A stretch of 64,000 bases of DNA from Psychrobacter fulvigenes. Its GTDB lineage: Bacteria > Pseudomonadota > Gammaproteobacteria > Pseudomonadales > Moraxellaceae. How positions within the stretch are numbered: position 1 is the first letter of the stretch; the number at the start of each line of letters is the position of its first letter. The translations under genes and the position numbers were made by a program. The stretch is from assembly GCF_904846155.1 (NCBI RefSeq), contig NZ_CAJGZP010000001.1, positions 1,984,001 to 2,048,000 on the forward strand, in the 5' to 3' direction. The notes below the pieces were generated by a model, which saw nothing but the letters and a program-made list of their open reading frames with translations, was not told the DNA's origin and searched no databases. This document shows, one piece after another, positions 1-8,310 of this stretch.

Positions 1-16
1 GGGAACATATTAGAAA

Positions 17-58
17 CAAAAAAACCATGACGACCTTATTATAGGCCATCATGGTTTT
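17..58 (-). terminator. Rho-independent terminator after hcaB
   Basis: Read on the minus strand, AAAACCATGA pairs with TCATGGTTTT around an AT-rich loop and is followed by a T run. It lies just past the hcaB stop. Confidence 0.75.
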
Positions 59-103
59 CTTAAATCACTAGCAACACTGACGATGCGTGGATTTGACTAC
101 CCC

Positions 104-1558
104 TTAAACTGGATACGGACGTTGCTGAGTCTGTACCGACACCCACTGATAAGTGGTGAACTCATCAAAAGTGATATGGCGACCGAAACGGCCAACACCT
201 GAGGCCTTTTCGCCACCAAAGGCAATGCGCGGCTCATCATTGACACTCTGGTCATTGATATGAACCATGCCCGTCTTCCAGCCAGCGGCAAACTTCTGCG
301 CACGGGCGATATCAGCAGAGTGCACTGCGCCGCTCAAGCCTGCACTGGTGTCATTGGCCAGACGCAGGGCATCTTCATCACCTGTATGCGAAATCAAGGT
401 GGCGACAGGACCGAACATTTCGGTACGGGCAGAATAGACACCATTGCTGCCTTTTAAGACATACGGATAGACAAGAGCGCCTTCGCGTTTGCCTTCAAGT
501 AGCATTTCCGCACCCTCTTCGATTGCCCGCTTGACAGCTTCTTCAACACGCTTCGCTTCATGCTCGTCGATTAGGGGTCCGACCAGTACATCCGCTTGTG
601 AAGGATCACCTACTTTTAGGCCTTTAGTATATTTGACAAACTTTTCTGCAAACTCATCAAAGACAGATTCATGAACGATGATGCGGTTCACTGACATACA
701 AATCTGACCACTGTGCAAGAAGCGACCAAAGACCGCTGAGCGCGCGGCATAATCAACATCGGCATCTTCTAGAACGACAAACGCATTGTTACCACCAAGC
801 TCTAAGATGGAGCGTTTGATTTCACGACCTGCCATTTCTCCTATGCGCTGTCCGACTTCAGTAGAGCCTGTAAAGGAGATAATATTGGGAATTGGATGTG
901 TATAGAGGGCATCGCCAATCTCAGATGTCTTGGGTACAACAACTGATAGCGCACCCGCTGGCAATCCTGCTTCTTCAAATATTTTGGCCAGTAGGATACC
1001 ACCGGTAATCGGCGTGGTAGAGGCAGGCTTTAGCAATACCGTGTTGCCACTGGCTAAGGCTGTTACGACTGAGCGCATAGCTAGGAACATTGGGAAGTTA
1101 AAGGGACCGATGACGGTCACTACTCCGGCAGGTTTACGAATGATGTGGTTTATTTTATTGGGGACGGCTGAGCGCGCAACGGTAGTTTCCAATAAAAACG
1201 GATATTCTGCTGCAACTTTAATCACGCCAATACAAGCATCGACTTCAACATTGGCTTTTATCACGGTAGAGCCAGACTCACGTACCAGTAAATCAATGAG
1301 CTCTGCACGGCGATTTATCATTACTTGCGCTGCTTGCTCGATAATTTGGCTCATGGCATAAGGGTTGGTCTCACGCCACTGTTGTTGTGCCTTTTCAAGC
1401 GCCTCATAAGATTCGTTGAGATCGTCTAGGCTGGCGGCTTTGAAGGTTGCAATCTCTTCACCAGTGAAGGGGTTACTGGTTACGATTTCGTGGCTTGAGG
1501 TACCATCGCGCCATTCACCATTGATGTAGTTATGATGTAGATTGTTATAGTTAGACAT
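104..1558 (-). CDS. hcaB: Aryl-aldehyde dehydrogenase (vanillin/4-hydroxybenzaldehyde type)
   Basis: NAD(P)-dependent aldehyde dehydrogenase of 484 aa, normal length for the superfamily. The catalytic Glu lies in LELGGNN (about residue 251) and the nucleophilic Cys in HSGQICMS (about residue 286). The cofactor-fold motifs GPFNFP and FTGSTEVG are also present. The substrate is inferred from context. A hydroxycinnamoyl-CoA hydratase-lyase and CoA ligase nearby would release vanillin, 4-hydroxybenzaldehyde or protocatechualdehyde, which this enzyme would oxidise to the benzoate, as HcaB does in Acinetobacter. It is downstream of hcaD on the same strand with a terminator behind it. A benzaldehyde dehydrogenase of different specificity cannot be excluded. 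Confidence 0.8.
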   Translation of the reverse strand: MSNYNNLHHNYINGEWRDGTSSHEIVTSNPFTGEEIATFKAASLDDLNESYEALEKAQQQWRETNPYAMSQIIEQAAQVMINRRAELIDLLVRESGSTVIKANVEVDACIGVIKVAAEYPFLLETTVARSAVPNKINHIIRKPAGVVTVIGPFNFPMFLAMRSVVTALASGNTVLLKPASTTPITGGILLAKIFEEAGLPAGALSVVVPKTSEIGDALYTHPIPNIISFTGSTEVGQRIGEMAGREIKRSILELGGNNAFVVLEDADVDYAARSAVFGRFLHSGQICMSVNRIIVHESVFDEFAEKFVKYTKGLKVGDPSQADVLVGPLIDEHEAKRVEEAVKRAIEEGAEMLLEGKREGALVYPYVLKGSNGVYSARTEMFGPVATLISHTGDEDALRLANDTSAGLSGAVHSADIARAQKFAAGWKTGMVHINDQSVNDEPRIAFGGEKASGVGRFGRHITFDEFTTYQWVSVQTQQRPYPV

Positions 1559-1714
1559 GTAAATTCCTTTTTTAAATGACTACAGAAACTGCTCTTATTT
1601 ACTTAATATGGAAAACTTATCATTTTCACCCTTTAAGCATAATAGCAGGGATTTTGTCAGTAGTACTAGAGCGTGTCCTAGATACTTAACGACGGGTTTA
1701 TATTAACTTTTGAT

Positions 1715-3517
1715 TCACATATGATTAAAATAGGCCAAGTCAAAGGCCATCATAGACTCACTTCCTGCTTGAGCCATTGCTATATTTGACTGCATACGAG
1801 GTAAAATATGATCGATAAAATAATCTGCCAATTTCAATTTATTAGCATAAAACACTTCATCCTTGCCTTGGCAGGTCTTCACGATCATCACATACATATA
1901 AGCAAAACAAAGATAACCGACAGCATGTAAGTAATTCACGGCACAGCCATTCACTTCATCTTTACGCTCATTGATGTTCATTAATAACGTTTTGGTCAAA
2001 CATTCAATATCATTGGCAGCATTCAATGTGGCCTGTTTGATGCCATGCTCGGCTTGCATGTTCGCAATATAACCGCGTATTTCAGCTAAAAAATCAAAAA
2101 GCATTGCGCCACTATCTCTGGCAACTTTTCGCCCTAATAAATCTAATGCCTGAATGCCGTTAGCGCCTTCATAAATCTGTGCAATTCGAGCGTCGCGCAC
2201 AATCTGCTCCATGCCCCACTCACGAATATAACCATGACCGCCAAATACCTGCTGGCAGTCAACCGTTGCTTCGAAGCCTTTATCGCTCAAAAAGGCTTTA
2301 GTGATCGGTGTCAATAAAGCAACACGATTATTTGCAGTTTCGACGATTTGCTTGTCATTACTATATTTTGCAATATCCAACTGTTTGGCAACATACATCG
2401 CAAAGCAACGAGAGACTTCGGCATGGGATTTTGCATTGAGCAGCATCCGACGTACATCTGCATGGTGGATTAAAGCATCTGCTGGCTTATCAGGGTTTTT
2501 TATACCTGAGTCACTACGACATTGTAATCGATCATTAGCATAGGCGACTGCATTTTGATAAGCCAACTCTGTGACACTAATTCCTTGAACCCCAATAGCG
2601 AGACGTTCGTAGTTCATGATAATGAACATAGAGGCAAGCCCCGTGTTTTCCTCACCCACCATCCAACCCTTGGCCTTGTCAAAATTTAAGACACAAGTGG
2701 CTGAGCCTTTGACACCCATTTTATGCTCGACAGAACCGACAGAGGCAGCGTTGCGCTCACCACTCTGATAGTCACCATTGTCGTCTTTTTCAACCAAGTA
2801 TTTCGGCACAATAAATAAAGAAGTACCCTTAGAACCAGCAGGTGCGCCTGGCGTTTTCGCTAATACCAAATGGATAATATTTTCAGTCAAGTCATGGTCG
2901 CCAGCGGTAATAAAGATTTTACTTCCCGTAATATCGTAGCTTCCTTCTTTATTAGGAACCGCTTTGGTTTTGATAAGTCCTAAATCCGTGCCCGCATGTG
3001 CTTCGGTCAAGCACATAGTGCCTGCCCATTCACCTGAGTATATTTTCTCTAGATAAATATTTTTTAATTCTTCAGAAGTTGATTCTAATAGACATAGACC
3101 TGCACCTAGGGCAAGATTGGGATAAAGTGCAAAAGCTTGATTGGCACTAAACATCATCTCTTCTTGAAACATAGATACCATCTTAGGAAAACCTTGCCCG
3201 CCATATTCTGACGTTGCACCTAAGCCAATCCAGCCTGCATCTTTATACTGTTCATAAGCTTGTTTGAACCCTGTTGGCGTCGTTACCTTGCCATAGCCTT
3301 CTGAATCGTGCGAAAAGCCCACACCTTCTTCATCACCACTACGGTTTAATGGCAGCAGGACGTTTTTAGTGAATTTCGCTAACTCCTCAAGTACCATGTT
3401 TACAGTATCCATGTCAATGTGACTGAGGCTTTCATTCGCTTGCCAAAATGATGGTGCCTCAAAAACTTCGGTAAGTAAAAATTGCATTTCTTGTAAAGGA
3501 GCGTTGTAGTTACGCAT
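1715..3517 (-). CDS. hcaD: Acyl-CoA dehydrogenase, phenylpropanoid type
   Basis: FAD-linked acyl-CoA dehydrogenase of 600 aa, the long subclass with an extra C-terminal domain. Visible features are the FAD/substrate segment MCLTEAHAGTDLG and the C-terminal catalytic Glu in IYEGANGIQALDLLGRK (about residue 447). The start at 3517 is set by a strong AAGGAAG ribosome site. In Acinetobacter the equivalent HcaD is thought to introduce the double bond into saturated phenylpropanoyl-CoA thioesters so that HcaA can hydrate them. That role is inferred here from position between a TRAP binding-protein gene and hcaB on the same strand. A general fatty acyl-CoA dehydrogenase is the alternative. Confidence 0.75.
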   Translation of the reverse strand: MRNYNAPLQEMQFLLTEVFEAPSFWQANESLSHIDMDTVNMVLEELAKFTKNVLLPLNRSGDEEGVGFSHDSEGYGKVTTPTGFKQAYEQYKDAGWIGLGATSEYGGQGFPKMVSMFQEEMMFSANQAFALYPNLALGAGLCLLESTSEELKNIYLEKIYSGEWAGTMCLTEAHAGTDLGLIKTKAVPNKEGSYDITGSKIFITAGDHDLTENIIHLVLAKTPGAPAGSKGTSLFIVPKYLVEKDDNGDYQSGERNAASVGSVEHKMGVKGSATCVLNFDKAKGWMVGEENTGLASMFIIMNYERLAIGVQGISVTELAYQNAVAYANDRLQCRSDSGIKNPDKPADALIHHADVRRMLLNAKSHAEVSRCFAMYVAKQLDIAKYSNDKQIVETANNRVALLTPITKAFLSDKGFEATVDCQQVFGGHGYIREWGMEQIVRDARIAQIYEGANGIQALDLLGRKVARDSGAMLFDFLAEIRGYIANMQAEHGIKQATLNAANDIECLTKTLLMNINERKDEVNGCAVNYLHAVGYLCFAYMYVMIVKTCQGKDEVFYANKLKLADYFIDHILPRMQSNIAMAQAGSESMMAFDLAYFNHM

Positions 3518-4663
3518 AAAACTTCCTTCTTTTAGAGGATAAAATGAAATAACGGACTTTAACGTCTATATGAATAACTTTTAAACCTTACAAAAATCAC
3601 TGGCTTCTTTTACTTTTTTATATATTGCATCAGCATCGGCACCATCTCGACTCACTGAATCAAGATATTTTTGGGTTCCTTGCTTTAATGGTCCCGACCA
3701 AGCAGGGTCATTTAGTGGGTCAAGAATATCAACGATAGTACTGCCTGCCTCTTTAGCATCTTGGAGTGCTTCTATATCCATTTTACTAATCACATCACCT
3801 ACCATTTTAGAAAAAATCATACCCGAGTTATCATCCAGTACTTTTTTCAAGTCATCAGGTAATGAATCATACTTTGCTTGGTTCATATTCATAACAAAGC
3901 TTGATGAATACAAGGGAATATTAGTGTGATTATCAATGAGTTCGTTTACACGAAATATTGGCACACCATCCCATGGCAAGCTCAGTCCATCGATGACGCC
4001 ACGCTGTAGAGAAGTGTAAATATCGTTCGCAGGTAATCCTACAGGTGCTGCGCCCATAATTTCTATGATGTCACCAGCTACGGCAGATGGGCGGCGGATA
4101 CGCAAGCCTTTCATATCTTCAGGTGTGGCGATTAACTTAGTGCTATGTAGCACACCCGGACCCAGACCATATAGAGCTAAGACGTGAGAGTCTTCATATT
4201 CACTAGAGATAGTACCGCTATCATATAATGTCTGCATAAGACAGCTCATCTGCGAAGCTGAGTTTGACATACCAGGTAATTCAGCAATTTGTGATATTGG
4301 AAAACGACCACTGGTATAACCTTGCAGCTGTATACCAATGTCTACCCTACCATTCACTGCTGCATCATAAGTCTCAGACGCTTTACTTAGTGTGGAGCTA
4401 GGAGAGTTTTCGATTTTAATACGGCCATTCGACTCTTCTTCTATTTTTTTAGCCCAAGGTTCAAATGCTTGAGTATTCATTGCTGATGGAGCAGGCATAA
4501 AGTGCGACATACGTAATACAACCACTTCATCAGAATCAGAACCTTTAGTTTTTGAACCACTATCACAAGCCGTTAGGCTCATTGGAAAAATAAAAGACCC
4601 CCCTATGGCAGGATAGTTGTCACCCCTAAATAATAATTCCAAAGGGGACAATGAGGACACATC

Positions 4664-5161
4664 ATGCCACGATATAGCGAAGAACGTAAACAGGCTATAC
4701 TCAGCAAACTGCTACCCCCGCTGAGCCTAAGTGTTGCCGAGGTTTCAAGAAGTGAAGGCATCGGATTACAGACCCTGTATAATTGGCGTGCCCAAGCTAG
4801 AGAACAAGGTCACCCCATGCCAACGAACCATAAAACCCCTGATGACTGGTCAAGCGAAACCAAGCTTGCCACCATTATAGAGACGGCCACCCTAAGCGAG
4901 AGTGAACTTAGCGAATACTGCCGCAGCAAAGGCCTATATGTTGAGCAAATCAAAGCGTGGCGTACTGACGCCTTACAAGGCTTTAGCAGCAGCAAACAAC
5001 AAAGCCTGAAAGACAAGCGTCAGCAGCAGAGCGATCGCAAACAGATCAAACAACTCACCCGAGAGCTTGCTCGAAAAGAAAAGGCTTTAGCTGAAACTGC
5101 CGCCTTACTGGTACTGCGAAAAAAGCTGGATGCGTTTTGGGAGGAGCGCGAGGACGACTGA
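4664..5161 (+). CDS. Transposase OrfA (helix-turn-helix) of IS copy 1
   Basis: 165 aa. Two helix-turn-helix-like segments lie near residues 15-50 and 60-100, followed by a charged coiled coil (about 110-150) that is typical of IS3-family OrfA dimerisation. The 0-frame crosses CGA AAA AAG, an in-phase A AAA AAG slippery heptamer at about 5119. A -1 slip there would continue into OrfB, giving the OrfAB transposase. Without the slip the protein ends 17 codons later. Confidence 0.85.
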   Translation: MPRYSEERKQAILSKLLPPLSLSVAEVSRSEGIGLQTLYNWRAQAREQGHPMPTNHKTPDDWSSETKLATIIETATLSESELSEYCRSKGLYVEQIKAWRTDALQGFSSSKQQSLKDKRQQQSDRKQIKQLTRELARKEKALAETAALLVLRKKLDAFWEEREDD

Positions 5162-6219
5162 CCTCGCTTCCAGAGCGCAAACAATACATCGCATGGATAC
5201 AAGAAACCAATCAATCAGGTGCCAGACTTAACCTTGCCTGTATTGAAGTTGGCATTAGCATCCGCACCTATCGGCGCTGGTACCGCGCAGGTCACGTGAA
5301 TGGTGATAAACGGTGTGACGCCGTGCGCCAAGCTCCTAAGAATAAACTGAGCGCCTCTGAACAAGCCGCCATTATTGCCGTGTGCAATCAGCCCCGCTTT
5401 GCCAGTCTGCCGCCCACCCAAATTGTACCGACCCTGCTTGATGAGGGGATATATCATGGCTCAGAGTCTACCTTTTATCGGGTGCTGAGGCAGCATGAGC
5501 AATTGGCTCACCGCGGTCGTGCACTTGCCCCTAAAGCCTCAAGCGCCCCAAAGACCTTTACTGCCACTGGCCCTTGCCAAGTGTTCTGCTGGGATATCAC
5601 CTATCTGCCAAGTCCGGTACGGGGTCAGTTCTATTATTTGTACATGATAGAGGATGTCTATAGCCGTAAAATTGTTGGCTGGGAGGTTTATGACCACGAG
5701 TCAGGTGTACTGGCAGCTCAGCTGCTTGAGCGTACTTTAATCAGTGAGAATGCATTGCACACTGGGGTGGTGCTACACTCAGACAATGGGGCACCGATGA
5801 AAGCTCAAACCATGCGCATGAAAGCGTATGAGCTTGGGGTACTCACCTCTTACAGCAGACCGCGTGTCAGTAATGACAACCCGTTTGCAGAGTCTTTATT
5901 TAAAACCTGCAAGTATCGCCCTAATTGGCCCACCGAAGGCTTTAAAAGCGTTGAGGCGGCAAGACGATGGATGCTGAGCTTCACGCGCTGGTACAACAAT
6001 GAGCATAAGCACAGTCAGCTTAACTTTGTGACGCCCAATCAGCGCCATACGGGTGAGGATAAGGAAGTACTGGCGAAGCGTCTGCTCACGATGCAGCGCG
6101 CTAAAGATGAAAACCCGATACGCTGGGGAACTCAGGAGGTGAGGAACTGCGAGCCTGTAGGGCCAACAACGCTAAACCCTGTAAAAGAGCAACAACAGCA
6201 AAGATTACAAGCCGCTTAA
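5137..6219 (+). CDS. Transposase OrfB (DDE integrase core) of IS copy 1
   Basis: About 360 aa, made mainly as the C-terminal part of a -1 frameshift fusion with OrfA; a TTG at 5137 is the only nearby start. The DDE core is visible: Asp in CWDITYLPSPV, Asp in VLHSDNGAPM, and Glu in NDNPFAESLFKT. It also has the HTH/linker region typical of IS3-family OrfB. It is identical in the translated sequence to the copy at 35990-37072. In this copy the slippery run is intact, so a functional OrfAB can be predicted. Confidence 0.88.
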   Translation: MGGARGRLTSLPERKQYIAWIQETNQSGARLNLACIEVGISIRTYRRWYRAGHVNGDKRCDAVRQAPKNKLSASEQAAIIAVCNQPRFASLPPTQIVPTLLDEGIYHGSESTFYRVLRQHEQLAHRGRALAPKASSAPKTFTATGPCQVFCWDITYLPSPVRGQFYYLYMIEDVYSRKIVGWEVYDHESGVLAAQLLERTLISENALHTGVVLHSDNGAPMKAQTMRMKAYELGVLTSYSRPRVSNDNPFAESLFKTCKYRPNWPTEGFKSVEAARRWMLSFTRWYNNEHKHSQLNFVTPNQRHTGEDKEVLAKRLLTMQRAKDENPIRWGTQEVRNCEPVGPTTLNPVKEQQQQRLQAA

Positions 6220-6672
6220 TTTAGCTTGATGGTGACAACTACCTTGAAAAACTCCGAGACAATGCAAATATGGGAAGCAGTTTTCGAAAGTTAAATTTGG
6301 TCTTGGGACTAAAGCTATTGTTAGACATAATCAAATCCTTTTGATTGAACGGTTGAGAGTGATATCGCCTTCTTGAATCACACATTTACTGACTCAGAGA
6401 GCTTCTCTTATTAATAAACTTATTCAGCTCATCAGTAATAGTAGGTTATAAAGAAACTTTATAACTAAAAATGATATTATAAATAAAATACCTCAAAAAA
6501 CCTTTATTTGGGGATATGATAAGTCCTAACATCATTACTTGTCAAATAATTAAATCAAGAAGATTGACAATATTTTAACTATACTTCTATTTTTTAGTAC
6601 AAGCTATTACTTACAAACTTGATTGTTTGTGAGTGCTATTGAAGTAAATTTTATTAATAAAATGGAATGTAG

Positions 6673-6804
6673 GGAGCGCGTATAATTTTACAGAAGGTAT
6701 CTTTTGCGCTAGTGAATTTAGAGGGAGAAGTCACTTTATTGGTTATTAAAATCAAATCTGAAGGTAGGTTTGTTTCTGCAGATAAATATCATTCAAATGG
6801 CTAA
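6673..6804 (+). pseudogene. Possible gene remnant (43 codons)
   Basis: An open frame without a credible start runs from after a TAG at 6670 to a TAA at 6802-6804, reading ...KVSFALVNLEGEVTLLVIK... and then a hairpin. It looks like the 3' end of a lost gene, but no family is recognised. The rest of 6329-6868 is AT-rich and holds only the presumed dctP promoter near 6340-6450. Confidence 0.25.
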
Positions 6805-6828
6805 CCATATACAAGCTTAGCCATTTTT
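6795..6828 (+). terminator. Hairpin terminator
   Basis: Perfect 10-bp stem AAATGGCTAA / TTAGCCATTT with a 12-nt loop and a short T run on the plus strand. It may serve the plus-strand remnant and, more weakly, the minus-strand MBL gene ending at 6869. Confidence 0.5.
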
Positions 6829-6868
6829 AACCCATTTAGAAGCTCATCGATTGAATTGAGGACATGTC

Positions 6869-7774
6869 CTAGTACTCATCTAGATCATTTGCTAACACCA
6901 CTTCCCCATTATAAAGCGCTTTTATCTCTGAATAAGCCGTTTCAATAGGGGCGCCATAATGTAAAACATGAGTTAAGACCAGTAAGTTGGGCTTAGCTTT
7001 GTTGGCTATTTTGGCCAGTTCGCTGGTCAAAGTATGAGATGAATGGTGATAAGCTTGCCAATCAGGCGTTAAAGCTTTCCAACCTTTCTCACTGATGACT
7101 TCATGAATTAAGATATCCACACCTTTTGCTTTTTCGGTTAGGGTCTCACTGTAAGTCGTATCGCCTGAAAAAACTATCGTCTTATCAGGGGTCGTTATTT
7201 TATAACCATAGGCAGGTTCTATATCACCATGATTAACGCTAAAGGCTTCTACTGTGACATTGTTGTTATCAAAAACAATACCGTCTTTGGGAATTTCATT
7301 CACTGCAACTTTATACATGGTTGGGTCACTGACAGGCTGATTACCACCAGTACGTAGGTCTATATCTAGTTTCTGCATCTCATAATAGCCATTGGTCATA
7401 TCTTGCAGACCCTTTGGTCCGTATGCATTTAATCGATTCTCACGCCTCCACCAGTAGGTAGCAGCTAACTCTGAATAATCCATAGTATGATCGCTATGTA
7501 GGTGTGACAAGAAAACATGCTTGATCATGGGGGGATTTAATTCAGGCGCATTCATAGTTTTCCACGCTTGAATGGCACGTTGCACTGTCCCATGGCCTGC
7601 ATCGAACAAATATGCTTCATTGTCATAAATAATAGCGAGTCCCGAACCAGCTCGTTCAGCATTGGGTACAGGCGTACCCGTCCCGAGCATAATGACTCGA
7701 GTTTCAGCTTGTGCCAGGCTTGCTGAGAACGTAAAGATAACGAAAAGCGAGATCCATTTCATAATTTTGTTCAT
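6869..7774 (-). CDS. Periplasmic metallo-beta-lactamase-fold hydrolase
   Basis: 301 aa with a signal peptide (hydrophobic core at 5-20, cleavage after SLAQA) and the MBL-fold zinc motif HLHSDH (about residues 91-96). A GHG segment, FSGDTT and a late LTHVLHY supply further metal ligands. The pattern is closest to the RNase Z/arylsulfatase branch of the fold, but export argues against RNA processing. It lies 30 bp after the MarR gene on the same strand, so an esterase or lactonase acting on plant phenolic esters is a plausible inference; no substrate can be read from the sequence. Confidence 0.7.
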   Translation of the reverse strand: MNKIMKWISLFVIFTFSASLAQAETRVIMLGTGTPVPNAERAGSGLAIIYDNEAYLFDAGHGTVQRAIQAWKTMNAPELNPPMIKHVFLSHLHSDHTMDYSELAATYWWRRENRLNAYGPKGLQDMTNGYYEMQKLDIDLRTGGNQPVSDPTMYKVAVNEIPKDGIVFDNNNVTVEAFSVNHGDIEPAYGYKITTPDKTIVFSGDTTYSETLTEKAKGVDILIHEVISEKGWKALTPDWQAYHHSSHTLTSELAKIANKAKPNLLVLTHVLHYGAPIETAYSEIKALYNGEVVLANDLDEY

Positions 7775-7804
7775 AATATATTCCCTTTTTAATTTGTCAT
7801 ACCT

Positions 7805-8281
7805 TTAAGCATCCTCTTTGAGATTCGCTATCAATCGTTGGACAGTGGCTTTTAGCATTAGCACATTCTCAGCTGGTATCCCTGCCAACATTTTATTCTC
7901 AAACTCCATCGATTTCACCTTACATCTTTCATAGATTTCCTGCCCTTCTGACGTCAGTCCAATAAGGAGAATACGTCCATGATTAGGATCATCACATTTG
8001 CTTATCCACCCCTTTTCTTCCATCGTTTTAATGATTTGATTAGAGGCTTGAGGACTGATAAATGAACGTGAAGCCAATTTAGCATTTGCCATCTCACCAT
8101 GTAGGTGTAGATTTGATAGCATGGTAAACTGGGGTAAGCTCACTCCCATTTCTGATAGTGCTTCGCTAAGCTGTTGATGAATAAGCTTATCTAGTTTTCC
8201 TATACTATAACTCACGGTTGGGGCATTGCTGATAAGCTTATCTAGTGCTATGTTTTTCAATTTACTTTCCTTACTCGGCAA
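7805..8281 (-). CDS. hcaR: MarR-family transcriptional regulator of hydroxycinnamate genes
   Basis: About 158 aa with the MarR winged-helix layout: N- and C-terminal dimerisation helices around a reading helix near ISPQASNQIIKTMEEKGW and a wing with DPNHGR. Its position 29 bp behind the feruloyl-CoA synthetase matches HcaR/FerR repressors, which are released by hydroxycinnamoyl-CoA thioesters; the ligand is inferred. No in-frame ATG is near the start. The start is TTG at 8281, or TTG at codon 8, which has an AAGGA site at better spacing. Confidence 0.75.
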   Translation of the reverse strand: MPSKESKLKNIALDKLISNAPTVSYSIGKLDKLIHQQLSEALSEMGVSLPQFTMLSNLHLHGEMANAKLASRSFISPQASNQIIKTMEEKGWISKCDDPNHGRILLIGLTSEGQEIYERCKVKSMEFENKMLAGIPAENVLMLKATVQRLIANLKEDA

Positions 8282-8310
8282 TGTTAAATACTCTGGTGAC
8301 GCATGTTAGG

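Larger units (their letters stand above)
4598..6256 (+). mobile_element. IS3-like insertion sequence, copy 1 (1659 bp)
   Basis: Boundaries come from comparison with the inverted copy at 35953-37610; identity stops exactly at CCCCCC on the left and CTCCG on the right. The host is duplicated as AGA at 4595-4597 and 6257-6259. Subterminal inverted repeats share TAGTTGTCACC (4614-4624; complement at 6231-6241). It carries two overlapping frames with an A6G slippery run, typical of IS3-family programmed -1 frameshifting. The family assignment is from the transposase; I do not recognise a named IS. Confidence 0.9.
3581..6328 (-). pseudogene. dctP: TRAP transporter solute-binding lipoprotein DctP, split by an IS
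   Basis: The body (3581-4597) encodes a DctP-family periplasmic binding protein from the lipobox SLTAC to the C-terminus ASDFCKV. The missing first 24 codons are on the other side of the IS at 6257-6328, with start ATG at 6328. They read MSNNSFSPKTKF and then a hydrophobic stretch ending IFALS. Removing the IS and one copy of the AGA duplication rejoins the two parts in frame and restores a complete lipoprotein signal peptide. Any protein started inside the IS would lack a natural export signal. The gene probably led an operon with hcaD and hcaB, so the insertion may also reduce their transcription. The ligand is unknown; a phenolic acid is suggested by context. Confidence 0.85.

Noticed and set aside
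930..1361. Plus-strand open frame of 143 codons
   Set aside because: Antisense to hcaB, which has all ALDH motifs; no ribosome site and no recognisable protein.
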